From Gemmatimonadota bacterium (GTDB taxonomy: Bacteria > 4572-55 > J002), in NCBI GenBank assembly GCA_003697105.1, contig RFFQ01000057.1, positions 1-48,309 on the forward strand: DNA of 48,309 nt, written 5' to 3'. Positions 9,143-18,106 of this stretch are shown in pieces. The notes under the pieces were generated by a model. The model had not been told where the DNA came from. It saw only the letters and a program-made list of their open reading frames with translations, and did not search any database. The stretch's first letter is position 1. Every line of letters starts with the position of its first letter. A program made the translations under genes and the position numbers.

Positions 9143-10453
9143 ATGCCAAATCCGGTAAAAGGCGTTGCTGAATTTGTCAACAACGTCGCGACAGAAGTTA
9201 AAAATTTTCTACCGTTCACGGGTCCTAAAGGCTCAGAAGAATTAAAACGAGTGACCCACATCATGGATAAATATGCCGCCCATAACTACAAACCACTGCC
9301 GGTCAACATTGTGGAAGGTCAAGGAGTTTGGGTTTGGACGGAACCGGGTCGTCGGGATGAGCATAAATATATGGACTGCCTCGCGGCGTATGGTGCCTTG
9401 AATCAGGGGTACAACCATCCCCGGATCGCCGCGGCGGCATTGCGCCAAATTGCAACGGGTGTTACGGTCACCTCGCGAGCATTTTTGAATAGCCCGATGG
9501 CGGATCTATGTAAACTCCTAACCGATATTACCCAAAAAGACAAAGCATTGCTGATGAACACCGGTGCAGAAGCCGTTGAAACCGCGATCAAACTGGCGCG
9601 GAAGTGGGGATATAAGGTCAAGAAGGTAGCGGATAATCAGGCAAAAATCATTGTGTGCCATAACAATTTTCACGGGCGGACAACGACCATTGTGGGGTTT
9701 TCGTCTGAGGCTCAATATAAAGATGGCTTTGGCCCCTTTACACCCGGCTTTCAGATTATCCCGTATGGGGATATTGAAGCGCTAAAAGCGGCAATCGATG
9801 AAAATACGGTCGCTTTTTTAGTGGAACCCGGACAGGGCGAAGCCGGCATTATCTTTCCGCCGGAAGGTTTCCTAAAAGAAAGTTATGAGGTCTGTAAACA
9901 GAACAACATACTCTTTATGGCTGATGAGATTCAATCCGGTTGGGGACGTACCGGTAAACTGTTTTGTTGTGATTGGGAAAATGTCGTTCCCGATGTGTAT
10001 ATCTTTGCCAAAGCGATGGGGGGTGGCTATCCGGTGAGTGCCGTTGTCGCAGATGATGAGGTGATGCAAGTGATGACCCCGGGCGACCACGGGAGTACTT
10101 TTGGTGGTAACCCCTTCTGCTGTGCTGTCGCCGTCGAGGCAATTCAGGTGATTCTTGATGAACATCTCGCCGACCATGCCAATGAGGTCGGAAACTATTT
10201 TATGGAACGTCTGCGGGAAATCGACAGCCCGTATGTCAAGGAAATCCGGGGTAAGGGGCTTTGGATTGGTATCGAATTGCATGATAATGCCGGCGGAGCA
10301 CGCCGTTTTTGTGAGGCGCTTTACGCAAAGCATCATTTGCTATGCAAAGAGACTCATGAAAATGTGATCCGGATCGCCCCACCGTTGGTGATCACCAAAG
10401 CCGAAGTAGATTGGGCGATAGAAGGCTTTCAGGATGTTCTGACAAATCTTTAG
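9143..10453 (+). CDS. Class III PLP aminotransferase, ornithine/acetylornithine type
   Basis: 436 residues. The start at 9143 is supported by GGAGG shortly upstream; the frame is open further left, to 9083, but without a start signal. The fold I aminotransferase marks are clear: NTGAEAVETAIKLARKWGY (phosphate binding), HNNFHGRT, FLVEPGQGEAGI, MADEIQSGWGRTG, and the PLP lysine in IFAKAMGGGYP (Lys290), then HGSTFGGNP. Overall it most resembles ornithine--oxo-acid transaminase (RocD/OAT), which converts ornithine and 2-oxoglutarate to glutamate semialdehyde and glutamate. Acetylornithine or another omega-amino-acid substrate cannot be excluded from sequence alone. The N-terminal about 40 residues (VKGVAEFVNNVATEVKNF) are an extension not typical of E. 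coli ArgD. Confidence 0.85.
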   Translation: MPNPVKGVAEFVNNVATEVKNFLPFTGPKGSEELKRVTHIMDKYAAHNYKPLPVNIVEGQGVWVWTEPGRRDEHKYMDCLAAYGALNQGYNHPRIAAAALRQIATGVTVTSRAFLNSPMADLCKLLTDITQKDKALLMNTGAEAVETAIKLARKWGYKVKKVADNQAKIIVCHNNFHGRTTTIVGFSSEAQYKDGFGPFTPGFQIIPYGDIEALKAAIDENTVAFLVEPGQGEAGIIFPPEGFLKESYEVCKQNNILFMADEIQSGWGRTGKLFCCDWENVVPDVYIFAKAMGGGYPVSAVVADDEVMQVMTPGDHGSTFGGNPFCCAVAVEAIQVILDEHLADHANEVGNYFMERLREIDSPYVKEIRGKGLWIGIELHDNAGGARRFCEALYAKHHLLCKETHENVIRIAPPLVITKAEVDWAIEGFQDVLTNL

Positions 10454-10459
10454 TCACTT

Positions 10460-10495
10460 GCAGAAACCCGGTGTTGCGTCTGGCTGGGTTTCTGC
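10460..10495 (+). terminator. Hairpin after the aminotransferase gene
   Basis: A 10-base-pair perfect stem, GCAGAAACCC (10460-10469) with GGGTTTCTGC (10486-10495), starts 7 bases after the stop codon. There is no T tract, so it may be a weak terminator or an mRNA-stabilising hairpin. Confidence 0.6.
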
Positions 10496-10618
10496 GCGTT
10501 ATGTCGCCCACTTGTGTGCAAACCGGCAAGGTTTATATGGCATTGATCTTGTTTTTTATATCTTGGTTCATGGGAATAAATCTCATTTGTTTTTCACTTT
10601 ACAAACAGAGGTTCCATT

Positions 10619-12337
10619 GTGAAACTCGTTTATAAAATGTTGCTTACCATGTTGCTGGTCGCGATCGTTCCGCTCGGCATAGCTGGCTGGCAAATCATCA
10701 AAATCAGTGAAACTTCTAAAGAGACGGAAGTCCTGAATGAGCATAACCAAACCATCCAAGATGTTGTGCGCATGATCGATGAAAATTATGTGGGAAGTTG
10801 GATCAACCAGATTGAGACCATTGCTGCCACGCAAGACATTCATCAGATGACCGATAAGGAACGACAAGCACTGTTTTCGGCATTGGTCATCCAAGACCCG
10901 ACGCTGGATATGCTGATTCTTTATGATGCGCAAGGCAATACAAAGTTTTCGGCGATCAAACAAGAGTTGTTGGCTCAAATTCAGAATGATACCGACTTGA
11001 TTAGTAGTTTTGTCCACTTTCAAAATGAGGATGCCTTACGGGAGGCTGGAGAAGGCAATGTGTTTCTCGGAGAACCATTCATACCGGCATCGCTGGACCA
11101 GATGTATCTAACATTAGGGGTCTCCATTCGTCTTTCGGCGGAGACCTACGGTACTTTGGTGGGTAAAATCTCGCTGGAACGGCTGAAAAACGCGATTGAA
11201 TCCCGCAAAGGAATCGTTTATGTGGTGACTTCCCAAGGGAAACTGGTCGCGCACTCCCAGCAAGATGCGCGGTTGCAAGATGTCCGTCAGGAAGACATGG
11301 TAAAATTGTATCTGAAAGCCCCTCAATCGGGGCAATCGACCCCTTTTATCAGTTCCACCGGAGAACCGATGTTGGGGACTTACATGGCGGCATCTGCGAT
11401 CAACTGGGGCGTTATTGTGGAGCAACCCCACAAAGCCGCTTTTTTTGCCGTGCGGAAGATGCGCCAAAACTTAATGTTTTGGTTGGTACTGGCGGCGCTG
11501 GTTTCGGGTTTGGGTGCGATCTTGACGGCGGCACGAATCAGCCGCCCGATCACCAAAGTCGCGAAAGGTGCGGATGAAATCGCGAAAGGCAATTATGATT
11601 TTCAGATTCAAGCTCGACCCCGTAAAGATGAAATTGGCTTATTGACAACGGCTTTCAATCGCATGGCGTATAGTCTGGCGGAAAAAGAGAAAATCAAGGG
11701 TGCGTTTAGCCGTTTTGTACCGCCGTTAGTCGTTAAAGAAATTTTGGAAGATTTGGATAACGTGGAACTCAGCGGTGAACGGCGCAACATCGCCATCATG
11801 TTTGTCGATATTCGGGGATTTACCAAAATGTCGGAAAAACTTGATCCAGAGCAAGTGGTGAATATCCTCAATCGCTTTTTGGATGCGATGGTCAAATGTG
11901 TTTTTGCCTATCAGGGAACACTGGACAAGTTTTTAGGGGATGGATTTATGGCGTTTTGGGGAGCGCCCATTCCCCACGATGATGACCCGTTGCGCGCCGT
12001 GAATGCGGCGGTTGACATGCGGGATAAAATGGCTGAACTCAACGCGGTATTTGAACGGGAAATTGGTGTGAACATCCAAATTGGGGTTGGTATCCATTTT
12101 GGCGATGCCATTGTCGGAAATACCGGTTCCGATATCCGGATGGAATATACCGCTATCGGTGACACCGTCAATACCGGTTCGCGATTGTGTAGTGCCGCTA
12201 AGCCCCAAGAGATTTTAGTGAGCCGTCCCGTTTATGAGGCGACTCACGATCAATTTCAGTACGAAATTCACGAACCCATTAAGGTCAAAGGCAAAGAAGC
12301 GCCGGTTGAGATTTTTTCCGTGTTGGCAAAAATCTAA
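10619..12337 (+). CDS. Membrane-bound class III adenylate cyclase with periplasmic sensor and HAMP
   Basis: 572 residues, GTG start at 10619 with AGAGG seven bases upstream. Residues about 5-25 are a transmembrane helix, then a large extracytoplasmic region (about 30-280) like a Cache sensor, a second transmembrane helix (about 283-303), HAMP (about 303-355) and a class III nucleotide cyclase domain (about 385-570). Metal-binding aspartates are Asp397 in FVDIRGFT and Asp441 in KFLGDGFMAFWG. Lys437 and the Thr in EYTAIGDTVN are the adenine-type specificity residues of class IIIb enzymes, so ATP is the expected substrate and cAMP the product. The dimer-stabilising Arg is likely in SRLCSAA. The sensor ligand is unknown. 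The next gene is a universal stress protein with its own promoter. Confidence 0.88.
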   Translation: MKLVYKMLLTMLLVAIVPLGIAGWQIIKISETSKETEVLNEHNQTIQDVVRMIDENYVGSWINQIETIAATQDIHQMTDKERQALFSALVIQDPTLDMLILYDAQGNTKFSAIKQELLAQIQNDTDLISSFVHFQNEDALREAGEGNVFLGEPFIPASLDQMYLTLGVSIRLSAETYGTLVGKISLERLKNAIESRKGIVYVVTSQGKLVAHSQQDARLQDVRQEDMVKLYLKAPQSGQSTPFISSTGEPMLGTYMAASAINWGVIVEQPHKAAFFAVRKMRQNLMFWLVLAALVSGLGAILTAARISRPITKVAKGADEIAKGNYDFQIQARPRKDEIGLLTTAFNRMAYSLAEKEKIKGAFSRFVPPLVVKEILEDLDNVELSGERRNIAIMFVDIRGFTKMSEKLDPEQVVNILNRFLDAMVKCVFAYQGTLDKFLGDGFMAFWGAPIPHDDDPLRAVNAAVDMRDKMAELNAVFEREIGVNIQIGVGIHFGDAIVGNTGSDIRMEYTAIGDTVNTGSRLCSAAKPQEILVSRPVYEATHDQFQYEIHEPIKVKGKEAPVEIFSVLAKI

Positions 12338-12386
12338 ATTTGATGCCGGATCCGGGGGGTACCGGCGTCAGCATAACGGATTGCGC

Positions 12387-12415
12387 TTGACATGCTCTGA
12401 AGGTTGTGATATAAC
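12387..12415 (+). promoter_or_regulatory. Sigma-70-type promoter for the UspA gene
   Basis: TTGACA (12387-12392), a 17-base spacer, and TATAAC (12410-12415) lie about 50 bases before the start codon. Near consensus, suggesting strong expression. Confidence 0.8.
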
Positions 12416-12465
12416 AACTTTATAGCTCCCTTTATAACCACATTACCGGTTAGGAGGATTCGATC

Positions 12466-13335
12466 ATGTTAGCGTTTAATCACATTTTGTGTCCCATTGA
12501 TTTTTCGGAAAGTTCATATACCGCACTGAAGTATGCGATTCGATTCGCGAAGAAATTTGACGCTAGAATCTCGCTCCTGAGTGTGGTGGAAGATGTGCCG
12601 GAGTATTTCTCCCGATTGTTTGAAAAAGAGGAAAAACTCTACTCTCGCTTAGATGATTTGGTCAAACAAACGGATTGGGAAGGGCTAGACCTCCCCCATA
12701 CTGCCGTGACCGACGGTAGCCCATTTATTAAAATTATTCAGCACGCCCGCGACATCAATGCCGATTTGATTATTATTGGTGCTCACGGGCACGAAGGTCA
12801 ATTTAAAGATGTTATTATCGGTAGCACGGCTGAAAAGGTGATTCGTAAATCGCCTTGCCCGGTTCTCACCGTTCATGATAATGCCGCCGGTAGTGACATG
12901 ATCCAGCGTGTCTTGTATCCGGTTGATTTATCCTCTACGTCTAAATCAATAGCGGCTGATGTTGCATTTATTGCCGAGACGTATAGCGCCAGAGTCCATA
13001 TTTTGCATGTGTTGCACCACCCCACCGCGATGCTCAATGAAGATTTGATCCAAGGTATCCGGCGGGAAGCCTCCCGTGAGATGGAACTCTTTTTGAGTGA
13101 TCCTGTCTGGAAAAATGTGAAACTCGAACCGGAAATTTGCAAAGGATTGCCTTCGGCAATGATTTTAGACGTTGCGACCTCTAAAAAAGCAGATTTGATT
13201 ATCATGACGACTCATGGACGGGGTATTGTGCCCCATTTGCTCATTGGAAGTACTGCCGAACGAGTGGCGCGTCATGCACCCTGTTCTGTATTGACTATTC
13301 GACCGGAGGATGCCGTTGAATTTGTTTTGCCGTAG
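12466..13335 (+). CDS. Tandem universal stress protein (two UspA domains)
   Basis: 289 residues, start at 12466 behind AGGAGG (12452-12457). Two UspA domains, about residues 1-145 and 148-285. Each carries the start motif (ILCPIDFSESS, VLYPVDLSSTS) and the ATP-binding pattern: LIIIGAHG and GSTAEKVIRKSPCPVLTV in domain 1, LIIMTTHG and GSTAERVARHAPCSVLTI in domain 2. Both glycine-rich loops are intact, so both halves could bind ATP. Tandem Usp proteins are cytoplasmic stress-survival factors of poorly defined mechanism. It has its own near-consensus promoter and stands between the cAMP synthase and a TPR protein. Confidence 0.9.
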   Translation: MLAFNHILCPIDFSESSYTALKYAIRFAKKFDARISLLSVVEDVPEYFSRLFEKEEKLYSRLDDLVKQTDWEGLDLPHTAVTDGSPFIKIIQHARDINADLIIIGAHGHEGQFKDVIIGSTAEKVIRKSPCPVLTVHDNAAGSDMIQRVLYPVDLSSTSKSIAADVAFIAETYSARVHILHVLHHPTAMLNEDLIQGIRREASREMELFLSDPVWKNVKLEPEICKGLPSAMILDVATSKKADLIIMTTHGRGIVPHLLIGSTAERVARHAPCSVLTIRPEDAVEFVLP

Positions 13336-13432
13336 CCCGCAAATTTTGTGTTGACAATTTTAAGGACGTGTTTTAGCTATCCACACTCAAGTTCTTATCT
13401 CAACAACTTTCAGTTACAGGAGGAGTTTTCCC

Positions 13433-14248
13433 ATGCAATGTCGTATCCTCGCGAGTCTTTTCATCGTGAGTTTTCTGTTGGTGGTTGTCTCTACAGCACA
13501 TGCCGACTCCTATGAAGAGCAGATGATGTGGTACCGCACCGGCCAGCAATATCAGCAAGGCAAACAATATTATGGGTTGAAAAAATACGATCAGGCTATT
13601 CCGTATTTGGAATTAGCAATTGATATCGCCGATAGTTTGCCCCATCCCAACGAGATGCAGCAGAAATTTAAAATTCAAGCCCGGCAAGAATTAGCACATT
13701 GCTACCAAGAAACGGGTAAATTTGATCTGGCGGCAAAACTGTTTGGTGAAGCCGTTCAGCTTGAAAACCCGCCAAATATCGATCATTATTTTAATGTGGT
13801 CGTGGCGTATCGCAAAGCCGGCGATGCGGATAAAATGTTGAAATTTGCTGATGAAGTGCTGAAAATGGATTCCACCTATACGCGAGCGATATTGGCGAAA
13901 GGTGAAGCATACGAAATGAAAAAAGACATCCGTAAAGCGATGGGTTATTACCGCAAAGTATATGACATGGGTGATAAAGAAGGTCTGGTGCGCCTCGAAA
14001 ATATGGGCACGGAATTCCATAATAAAAAAGATTGGGCGAACTCCGAAATGGTGCACCGGTACATTCTGGAAATCGACCCGGAAAATACCGCCGCGATTGC
14101 CAAAATCGGTGCTGCCTATGCCGAACAGGAGGATTATGATATGGCGTATGAGTATCTGGTAAAGGTGAAAGATGCTAAAGGCAAATGGGGAAAATATGCG
14201 AAAGATTTGATCAAACAAATCGATAAAGCGCGGGCAGCCGCCGAGTAA
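13433..14248 (+). CDS. Secreted tetratricopeptide-repeat protein
   Basis: 271 residues with AGGAGG before the ATG and a clear signal peptide (MQCRILASLFIVSFLLVVVSTAHA, cleavage after AHA). The mature part consists of about five TPR-like helical pairs (YYGLKKYDQAIPYLELAIDI, YQETGKFDLAAKLFGEAVQL, AEQEDYDMAYEYLVKV). It is probably periplasmic and a protein-interaction scaffold; no partner can be named. A TTGACA at 13351-13356 lies upstream but its -10 match is poor. A terminator hairpin with an embedded promoter follows the stop. Confidence 0.85.
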   Translation: MQCRILASLFIVSFLLVVVSTAHADSYEEQMMWYRTGQQYQQGKQYYGLKKYDQAIPYLELAIDIADSLPHPNEMQQKFKIQARQELAHCYQETGKFDLAAKLFGEAVQLENPPNIDHYFNVVVAYRKAGDADKMLKFADEVLKMDSTYTRAILAKGEAYEMKKDIRKAMGYYRKVYDMGDKEGLVRLENMGTEFHNKKDWANSEMVHRYILEIDPENTAAIAKIGAAYAEQEDYDMAYEYLVKVKDAKGKWGKYAKDLIKQIDKARAAAE

Positions 14249-14278
14249 TCATTGGATGATTCTGTCCTAAAAAAGGGC

Positions 14279-14307
14279 TTGACAATTCAATGAAAATCGG
14301 ATAAAGT
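14279..14307 (+). promoter_or_regulatory. Promoter for the T9SS cargo gene, overlapping the upstream terminator
   Basis: TTGACA (14279-14284), a 17-base spacer, and TAAAGT (14302-14307). The -10 box overlaps the left arm of the terminator hairpin that follows, so transcripts starting here (about 14314) would lack that arm and escape termination. Confidence 0.7.
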
Positions 14308-14344
14308 GAGATGTGCATTTAGCAAGCCATCTCACTTATTTTTT
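14304..14344 (+). terminator. Intrinsic terminator of the TPR gene
   Basis: AAGTGAGATG (14304-14313) pairs exactly with CATCTCACTT (14328-14337), followed by ATTTTTT. A second, longer-range inverted repeat, AAAAAAGGG (14269-14277) with CCCTTTTTT (14347-14355), encloses it. Confidence 0.8.
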
Positions 14345-14386
14345 AACCCTTTTTTTAGTTCACCTTTAAGTTGAAAGGAGTAAAGA

Positions 14387-16072
14387 ATGAACAGATTCTT
14401 TATTTCGTTTAGTCTTCTTGTTGTTATGGTTTTTGCTCTGGCGGCACCGAGCCAAGCTGCCGATACGCCCCAAAGTGACCTCCAAACCGCGACCATCGGC
14501 GTGATTTTTACAGATGATTTTGAAAACGGTGGGGATAATTGGGTTTTAGAACCTACGTGGGGTATTGTAGAAGTATCCGGTCCTGACGGAATGACGAATG
14601 CCTTGCATGAAAGCCCCGATGGCAACTATGGTGATGGGCTGTATATTCTTGCTCATACGGCTAATTCCTTCGATTTTAGTGAAGGTGGCGGAGCGATGAT
14701 GCGCTTTGATACGCGCTATGATATTGAAGAAGGTTGGGATTATTGCTATGTGGTTGCCTCGACCGACGGTGAAAACTGGGAAATTTTGAGCGAATATACC
14801 GGTAACCAAGCAGATTGGACCACGGAAGAAGCCGATTTGGGTTACTTCGCCGGTGAAGAACAGGTTTGGGTTGGATTCCTTTTTGAATCCGATTCGAATA
14901 CCAATGAAAATGGTATTTACATTGATAATGTTCAGATTGAAACCTTTATGGAAGATACAACTCCTCCATTTATCTCCTATACACCCCCCTATTCCAGTAC
15001 GGATGATATTCCGGCTGAGTATGTTGCAACGGCTATCATTACGGATTTTTCTGGAGTTGCCTCTGCCACACTGTATTACTCTGTTGATGGGGGCGATAAT
15101 ATCGCCGTTGAAGCGGTAGTTTCGGGTGATGAATATACCTTCGAAATTCCGGCAGTTGAACATGGTGCAGAAGTTATGTATTATATCGAAGCTGAAGATA
15201 CGGAAGGTAACATGGCTTCTACAGGAATGTACAGCTACTATTCTGGTTACTTGTTGTATTATCATACTCCACCGGCAGAGTATTATATTACCGGGTGGTT
15301 TACCGGCAGTACCATTGCCAAGCGGTTTACTCCGGTGCCGGAGGTTCCAGAACATAATGTTGTACAGATTAAGCGCGTATTTTTGTCCCTCTACCATAGT
15401 GTTGGTGGTTACTTGCCGCGTCCGGTGGAACTCCATGTTTGGAGTGATGCAACGGTCGATACGGTGTATGCACCGGGCGACGATATTATGACGCCTTTTA
15501 ATGTTGACCCTGTTGACCCGCCTACAATCTGGACTCCGGTTGATCTTCGGGGTACGGATATTCAAGATTATCCGTCTTCTCAAGATTTCTGGGTCGGTTA
15601 TGAATTCTTATATGATGATGGACCAACACCTTTGGCTGATGCAGAGACGCCCGGTTTGTTTAACCGTGATTATGTCCTTGATTTTGAAACTGGGGACTGG
15701 AATTTGATGAGTCGTGACTATTATCTTCAAGCGATTGTGAGCTATATGGAAGGTAGCAATGTAGAGCCTGAAAACACTAGCATCGCTGTGCCGGCAAAGG
15801 TAGAATTGGGTCAAAACTACCCCAATCCGTTCAACCCGTTTACCAGCATCAAGTATAGTGTTCCGGCGACGGACCATGTTAGCTTGAAGGTGTACAATAG
15901 CAGTGGTCAGTTGGTGAAGGTTCTGGTGGATGGCACCCAAGAAGCCAGTAGCTACACGGTTACGTGGGATGGTACTGATGAACTGGGTAACAGTGTCAAT
16001 AGCGGTGTTTACTTCTATACCTTGGAAACTAACAACACCAGCGAAACCAAGAGCATGGTTCTGTTAAAGTAA
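14387..16072 (+). CDS. Secreted T9SS cargo with MAM/immune-inhibitor-A-like domain
   Basis: 561 residues with signal peptide MNRFFISFSLLVVMVFALAA (cleavage near SQAA). Residues about 40-190 (DDFENGGDNWVLEPTWG, then SFDFSEGGGAMMRFDTRYDI) resemble the carbohydrate-binding/MAM-like jelly roll found behind immune-inhibitor-A peptidases. Next comes an Ig-like segment (TTPPFISYTPPYSST, AEVMYYIEAEDTEGN), then about 160 residues of unassigned sequence. The C-terminal about 90 residues are a T9SS type A domain (GQNYPNPFNPFTSIKYSVP, VYNSSGQLVKVLVDG, NSGVYFYTLE). It is exported and probably surface-anchored. No catalytic motif is recognised. It has its own promoter and a strong terminator, so is a single-gene unit. 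Confidence 0.87.
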   Translation: MNRFFISFSLLVVMVFALAAPSQAADTPQSDLQTATIGVIFTDDFENGGDNWVLEPTWGIVEVSGPDGMTNALHESPDGNYGDGLYILAHTANSFDFSEGGGAMMRFDTRYDIEEGWDYCYVVASTDGENWEILSEYTGNQADWTTEEADLGYFAGEEQVWVGFLFESDSNTNENGIYIDNVQIETFMEDTTPPFISYTPPYSSTDDIPAEYVATAIITDFSGVASATLYYSVDGGDNIAVEAVVSGDEYTFEIPAVEHGAEVMYYIEAEDTEGNMASTGMYSYYSGYLLYYHTPPAEYYITGWFTGSTIAKRFTPVPEVPEHNVVQIKRVFLSLYHSVGGYLPRPVELHVWSDATVDTVYAPGDDIMTPFNVDPVDPPTIWTPVDLRGTDIQDYPSSQDFWVGYEFLYDDGPTPLADAETPGLFNRDYVLDFETGDWNLMSRDYYLQAIVSYMEGSNVEPENTSIAVPAKVELGQNYPNPFNPFTSIKYSVPATDHVSLKVYNSSGQLVKVLVDGTQEASSYTVTWDGTDELGNSVNSGVYFYTLETNNTSETKSMVLLK

Positions 16073-16104
16073 TCTGTGCCAACGCAGTATAGTTGGTGCG
16101 TTTT

Positions 16105-16134
16105 AAGGAGCGGCATAACGCCGCTCCTTTTTTT
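16105..16134 (+). terminator. Strong intrinsic terminator after the T9SS cargo gene
   Basis: AAGGAGCGGC (16105-16114) pairs with GCCGCTCCTT (16120-16129) around a 5-base loop, followed by a run of T. Confidence 0.92.
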
Positions 16135-16139
16135 ATTTG

Positions 16140-16168
16140 TTGACACATATCTGAGATTGTCATAACTT
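16140..16168 (+). promoter_or_regulatory. Probable promoter for argS
   Basis: TTGACA at 16140-16145. The best -10 candidate is TAACTT (16163-16168) at 17 bases; the -10 match is modest. Confidence 0.45.
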
Positions 16169-16231
16169 TAACCCGCATATCGCATATTGAATCACCGTTG
16201 GTGCTATATCTGAGTTAAGGAGATTCCCGGA

Positions 16232-18079
16232 ATGCCCCCTCATGTAAATGACATTTCAACCCATCTGAAAACCCATATCCGTCAATGGATTCAGGATGTG
16301 TTTTCCACCGAGTTTACGGATGAAATTAAACTGGATCGACCCCCCAATCCGAAACTTGGAGATTTTGCTGTTGGTTGTTTCCCATTGGCAAAAGTGCTAC
16401 GCCAATCGCCAGTGAATATCGCCCAAAAACTTGCCGCCCACGCCACAAAAACAAACTTGATTGAACATATTCAAGCAACGGGTCCGTACCTCAATATCAC
16501 GCTGAACAAGGAGGAATTTTCCCGAATCCTCTGCCACCACATCCTCAATGAGTCGGAAACCTTTGGCAACTCCTCTTTAGGTTCAGGTCAAATGGTGATG
16601 GTGGAATATTCTGCCCCTAATACCAATAAACCCTTGCATTTGGGTCATGTACGCAACCAGTTACTGGGGATGGCGGTGGCTCGTTTGCTGGAAGCGGTCG
16701 GTTATCGGGTGATTAAAGCCAATTTGGTAAATGACCGCGGTGTGCATATTTGTAAATCGATGCTGGCATACCAACGTTTCGGAAACGGCGAAACCCCCAA
16801 AAGTACCGGTATAAAAGGTGACCATTTTGTAGGACACTATTATGTACGCTATGAACAAGCGCAAAAAGCGGAATTTGAGCAATGGCTTGTCCAACAACAT
16901 GTGGAATGGGATACCCTGGAACCTCATCAAAAAGAGCAGTACGAAGCCCAATTTTTGAAAGAATCCCAATGGTATGCCGCCGCCCTTGATTTGTTACGGA
17001 GATGGGAAGAGGGAGATGCAGAAGTGATTGCACTCTGGCAAAAGATGAATCAGTGGGTTTACGAGGGATTTAATCAAACTTACCAAAAAATGGGATGCGA
17101 ATTTGACACATGGTACTACGAAAGCGATCTCTACAAATCCGGTAAAGAATTGATCTTAAAAGGGTTATCCGAAGGAATTTTCTTTAAAAAAGAGGACGGT
17201 TCGATCTGGGTAGATTTGACAGACCAAAATTTAGATGAAAAAATTCTATTGCGGAGCGACGGAACTTCGGTCTATATCACCCAAGATATCGGTACTGCCG
17301 TTCAAAAATTTAAAGATTATCCCCTCACCAAATCAATTTATGTGGTAGGTTCGGAGCAAAATTACCATTTTCAGGTACTGTTTGCGATTCTGAAAAAGCT
17401 CGGTTATACGTGGGCCGATGAGTGTTATCACCTGAGTTATGGGATGGTATATTTGCCGGAAGGCAAGATGAAATCCCGCGAAGGAAAAGTGGTTGATGCG
17501 GATGATCTCATGGCAGGGATGATCGATCTTGCTAAAATTAGCTTGAAAGAACGGGAAGAAGAGCGCCCAATCCAAGCCGAAGAGTTGGAGACTATCAGTG
17601 AAATTGTGGGATTAGGAGCCATCAAATACCATATTTTGAGCTTTCAACCGGCAAAAGATATTCATTTTGACCCTAATAAATCCATCTCATTTCAGGGCGA
17701 TACGGGACCCTACTTGCAGTATGCTTATGCGCGGATTCGGAGTATTTTCCGTAAGTCGGAGCAAGATAATTATGTATCCCTTACACCGGAGGCAGATTAC
17801 TCCGGGATACATCATCCCAAAGAAATTGAATTGGTACGGAAATTGTTTGACTTTCCAGAAGAAGTCCGTATCGCGGCGGAAACATACAACCCATCCCGTA
17901 TTACCACGTATCTATTTGAGTTAGCAAAAGCTTACAGCCAGTTTTATCATGCCTGCCCCGTGTTGAATGCAGAAAACGATGCCTTAACCCAAGTTCGGAT
18001 GGTGCTGTGCAAAGCCACGGCTGTTACGCTTAAGCGAGGCTTAAAATTGCTGGGTATTGATGCCCCAGAACGAATGTAA
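16232..18079 (+). CDS. argS: Arginyl-tRNA synthetase
   Basis: 615 residues with AGGAGA before the ATG. The N-terminal about 110 residues form the Add-1 domain (RPPNPKLGDFAVGCFPLAK). The class I catalytic core begins with VEYSAPNTNKPLHLGHVRNQ (HIGH-type motif, about residues 126-140) and contains the KMSKS-like loop KMKSREGKVVDADDL (about residue 412). The C-terminal anticodon-binding DALR domain includes LQYAYARIRSI and YLFELAKAYSQFYHACPVL. All expected blocks are present, and the length is close to the longer bacterial ArgRS group. It charges tRNA-Arg in the cytoplasm. The next gene starts 27 bases later, so the two are probably co-transcribed. Confidence 0.95.
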   Translation: MPPHVNDISTHLKTHIRQWIQDVFSTEFTDEIKLDRPPNPKLGDFAVGCFPLAKVLRQSPVNIAQKLAAHATKTNLIEHIQATGPYLNITLNKEEFSRILCHHILNESETFGNSSLGSGQMVMVEYSAPNTNKPLHLGHVRNQLLGMAVARLLEAVGYRVIKANLVNDRGVHICKSMLAYQRFGNGETPKSTGIKGDHFVGHYYVRYEQAQKAEFEQWLVQQHVEWDTLEPHQKEQYEAQFLKESQWYAAALDLLRRWEEGDAEVIALWQKMNQWVYEGFNQTYQKMGCEFDTWYYESDLYKSGKELILKGLSEGIFFKKEDGSIWVDLTDQNLDEKILLRSDGTSVYITQDIGTAVQKFKDYPLTKSIYVVGSEQNYHFQVLFAILKKLGYTWADECYHLSYGMVYLPEGKMKSREGKVVDADDLMAGMIDLAKISLKEREEERPIQAEELETISEIVGLGAIKYHILSFQPAKDIHFDPNKSISFQGDTGPYLQYAYARIRSIFRKSEQDNYVSLTPEADYSGIHHPKEIELVRKLFDFPEEVRIAAETYNPSRITTYLFELAKAYSQFYHACPVLNAENDALTQVRMVLCKATAVTLKRGLKLLGIDAPERM

Positions 18080-18106
18080 TCTTTTATTTTGGAAGAGGTT
18101 CGCCGT

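Noticed and set aside
10583-11023. 146-codon - strand frame over the cyclase start
   Set aside because: Antisense to the transmembrane and sensor region of the cyclase, whose GTG start and ribosome binding site are clear.
13351-13380. Promoter of the TPR gene at TTGACA 13351
   Set aside because: The -35 is perfect, but at 17 or 18 bases the -10 (TAGCTA or AGCTAT) is a poor match, so it is not listed as a feature.
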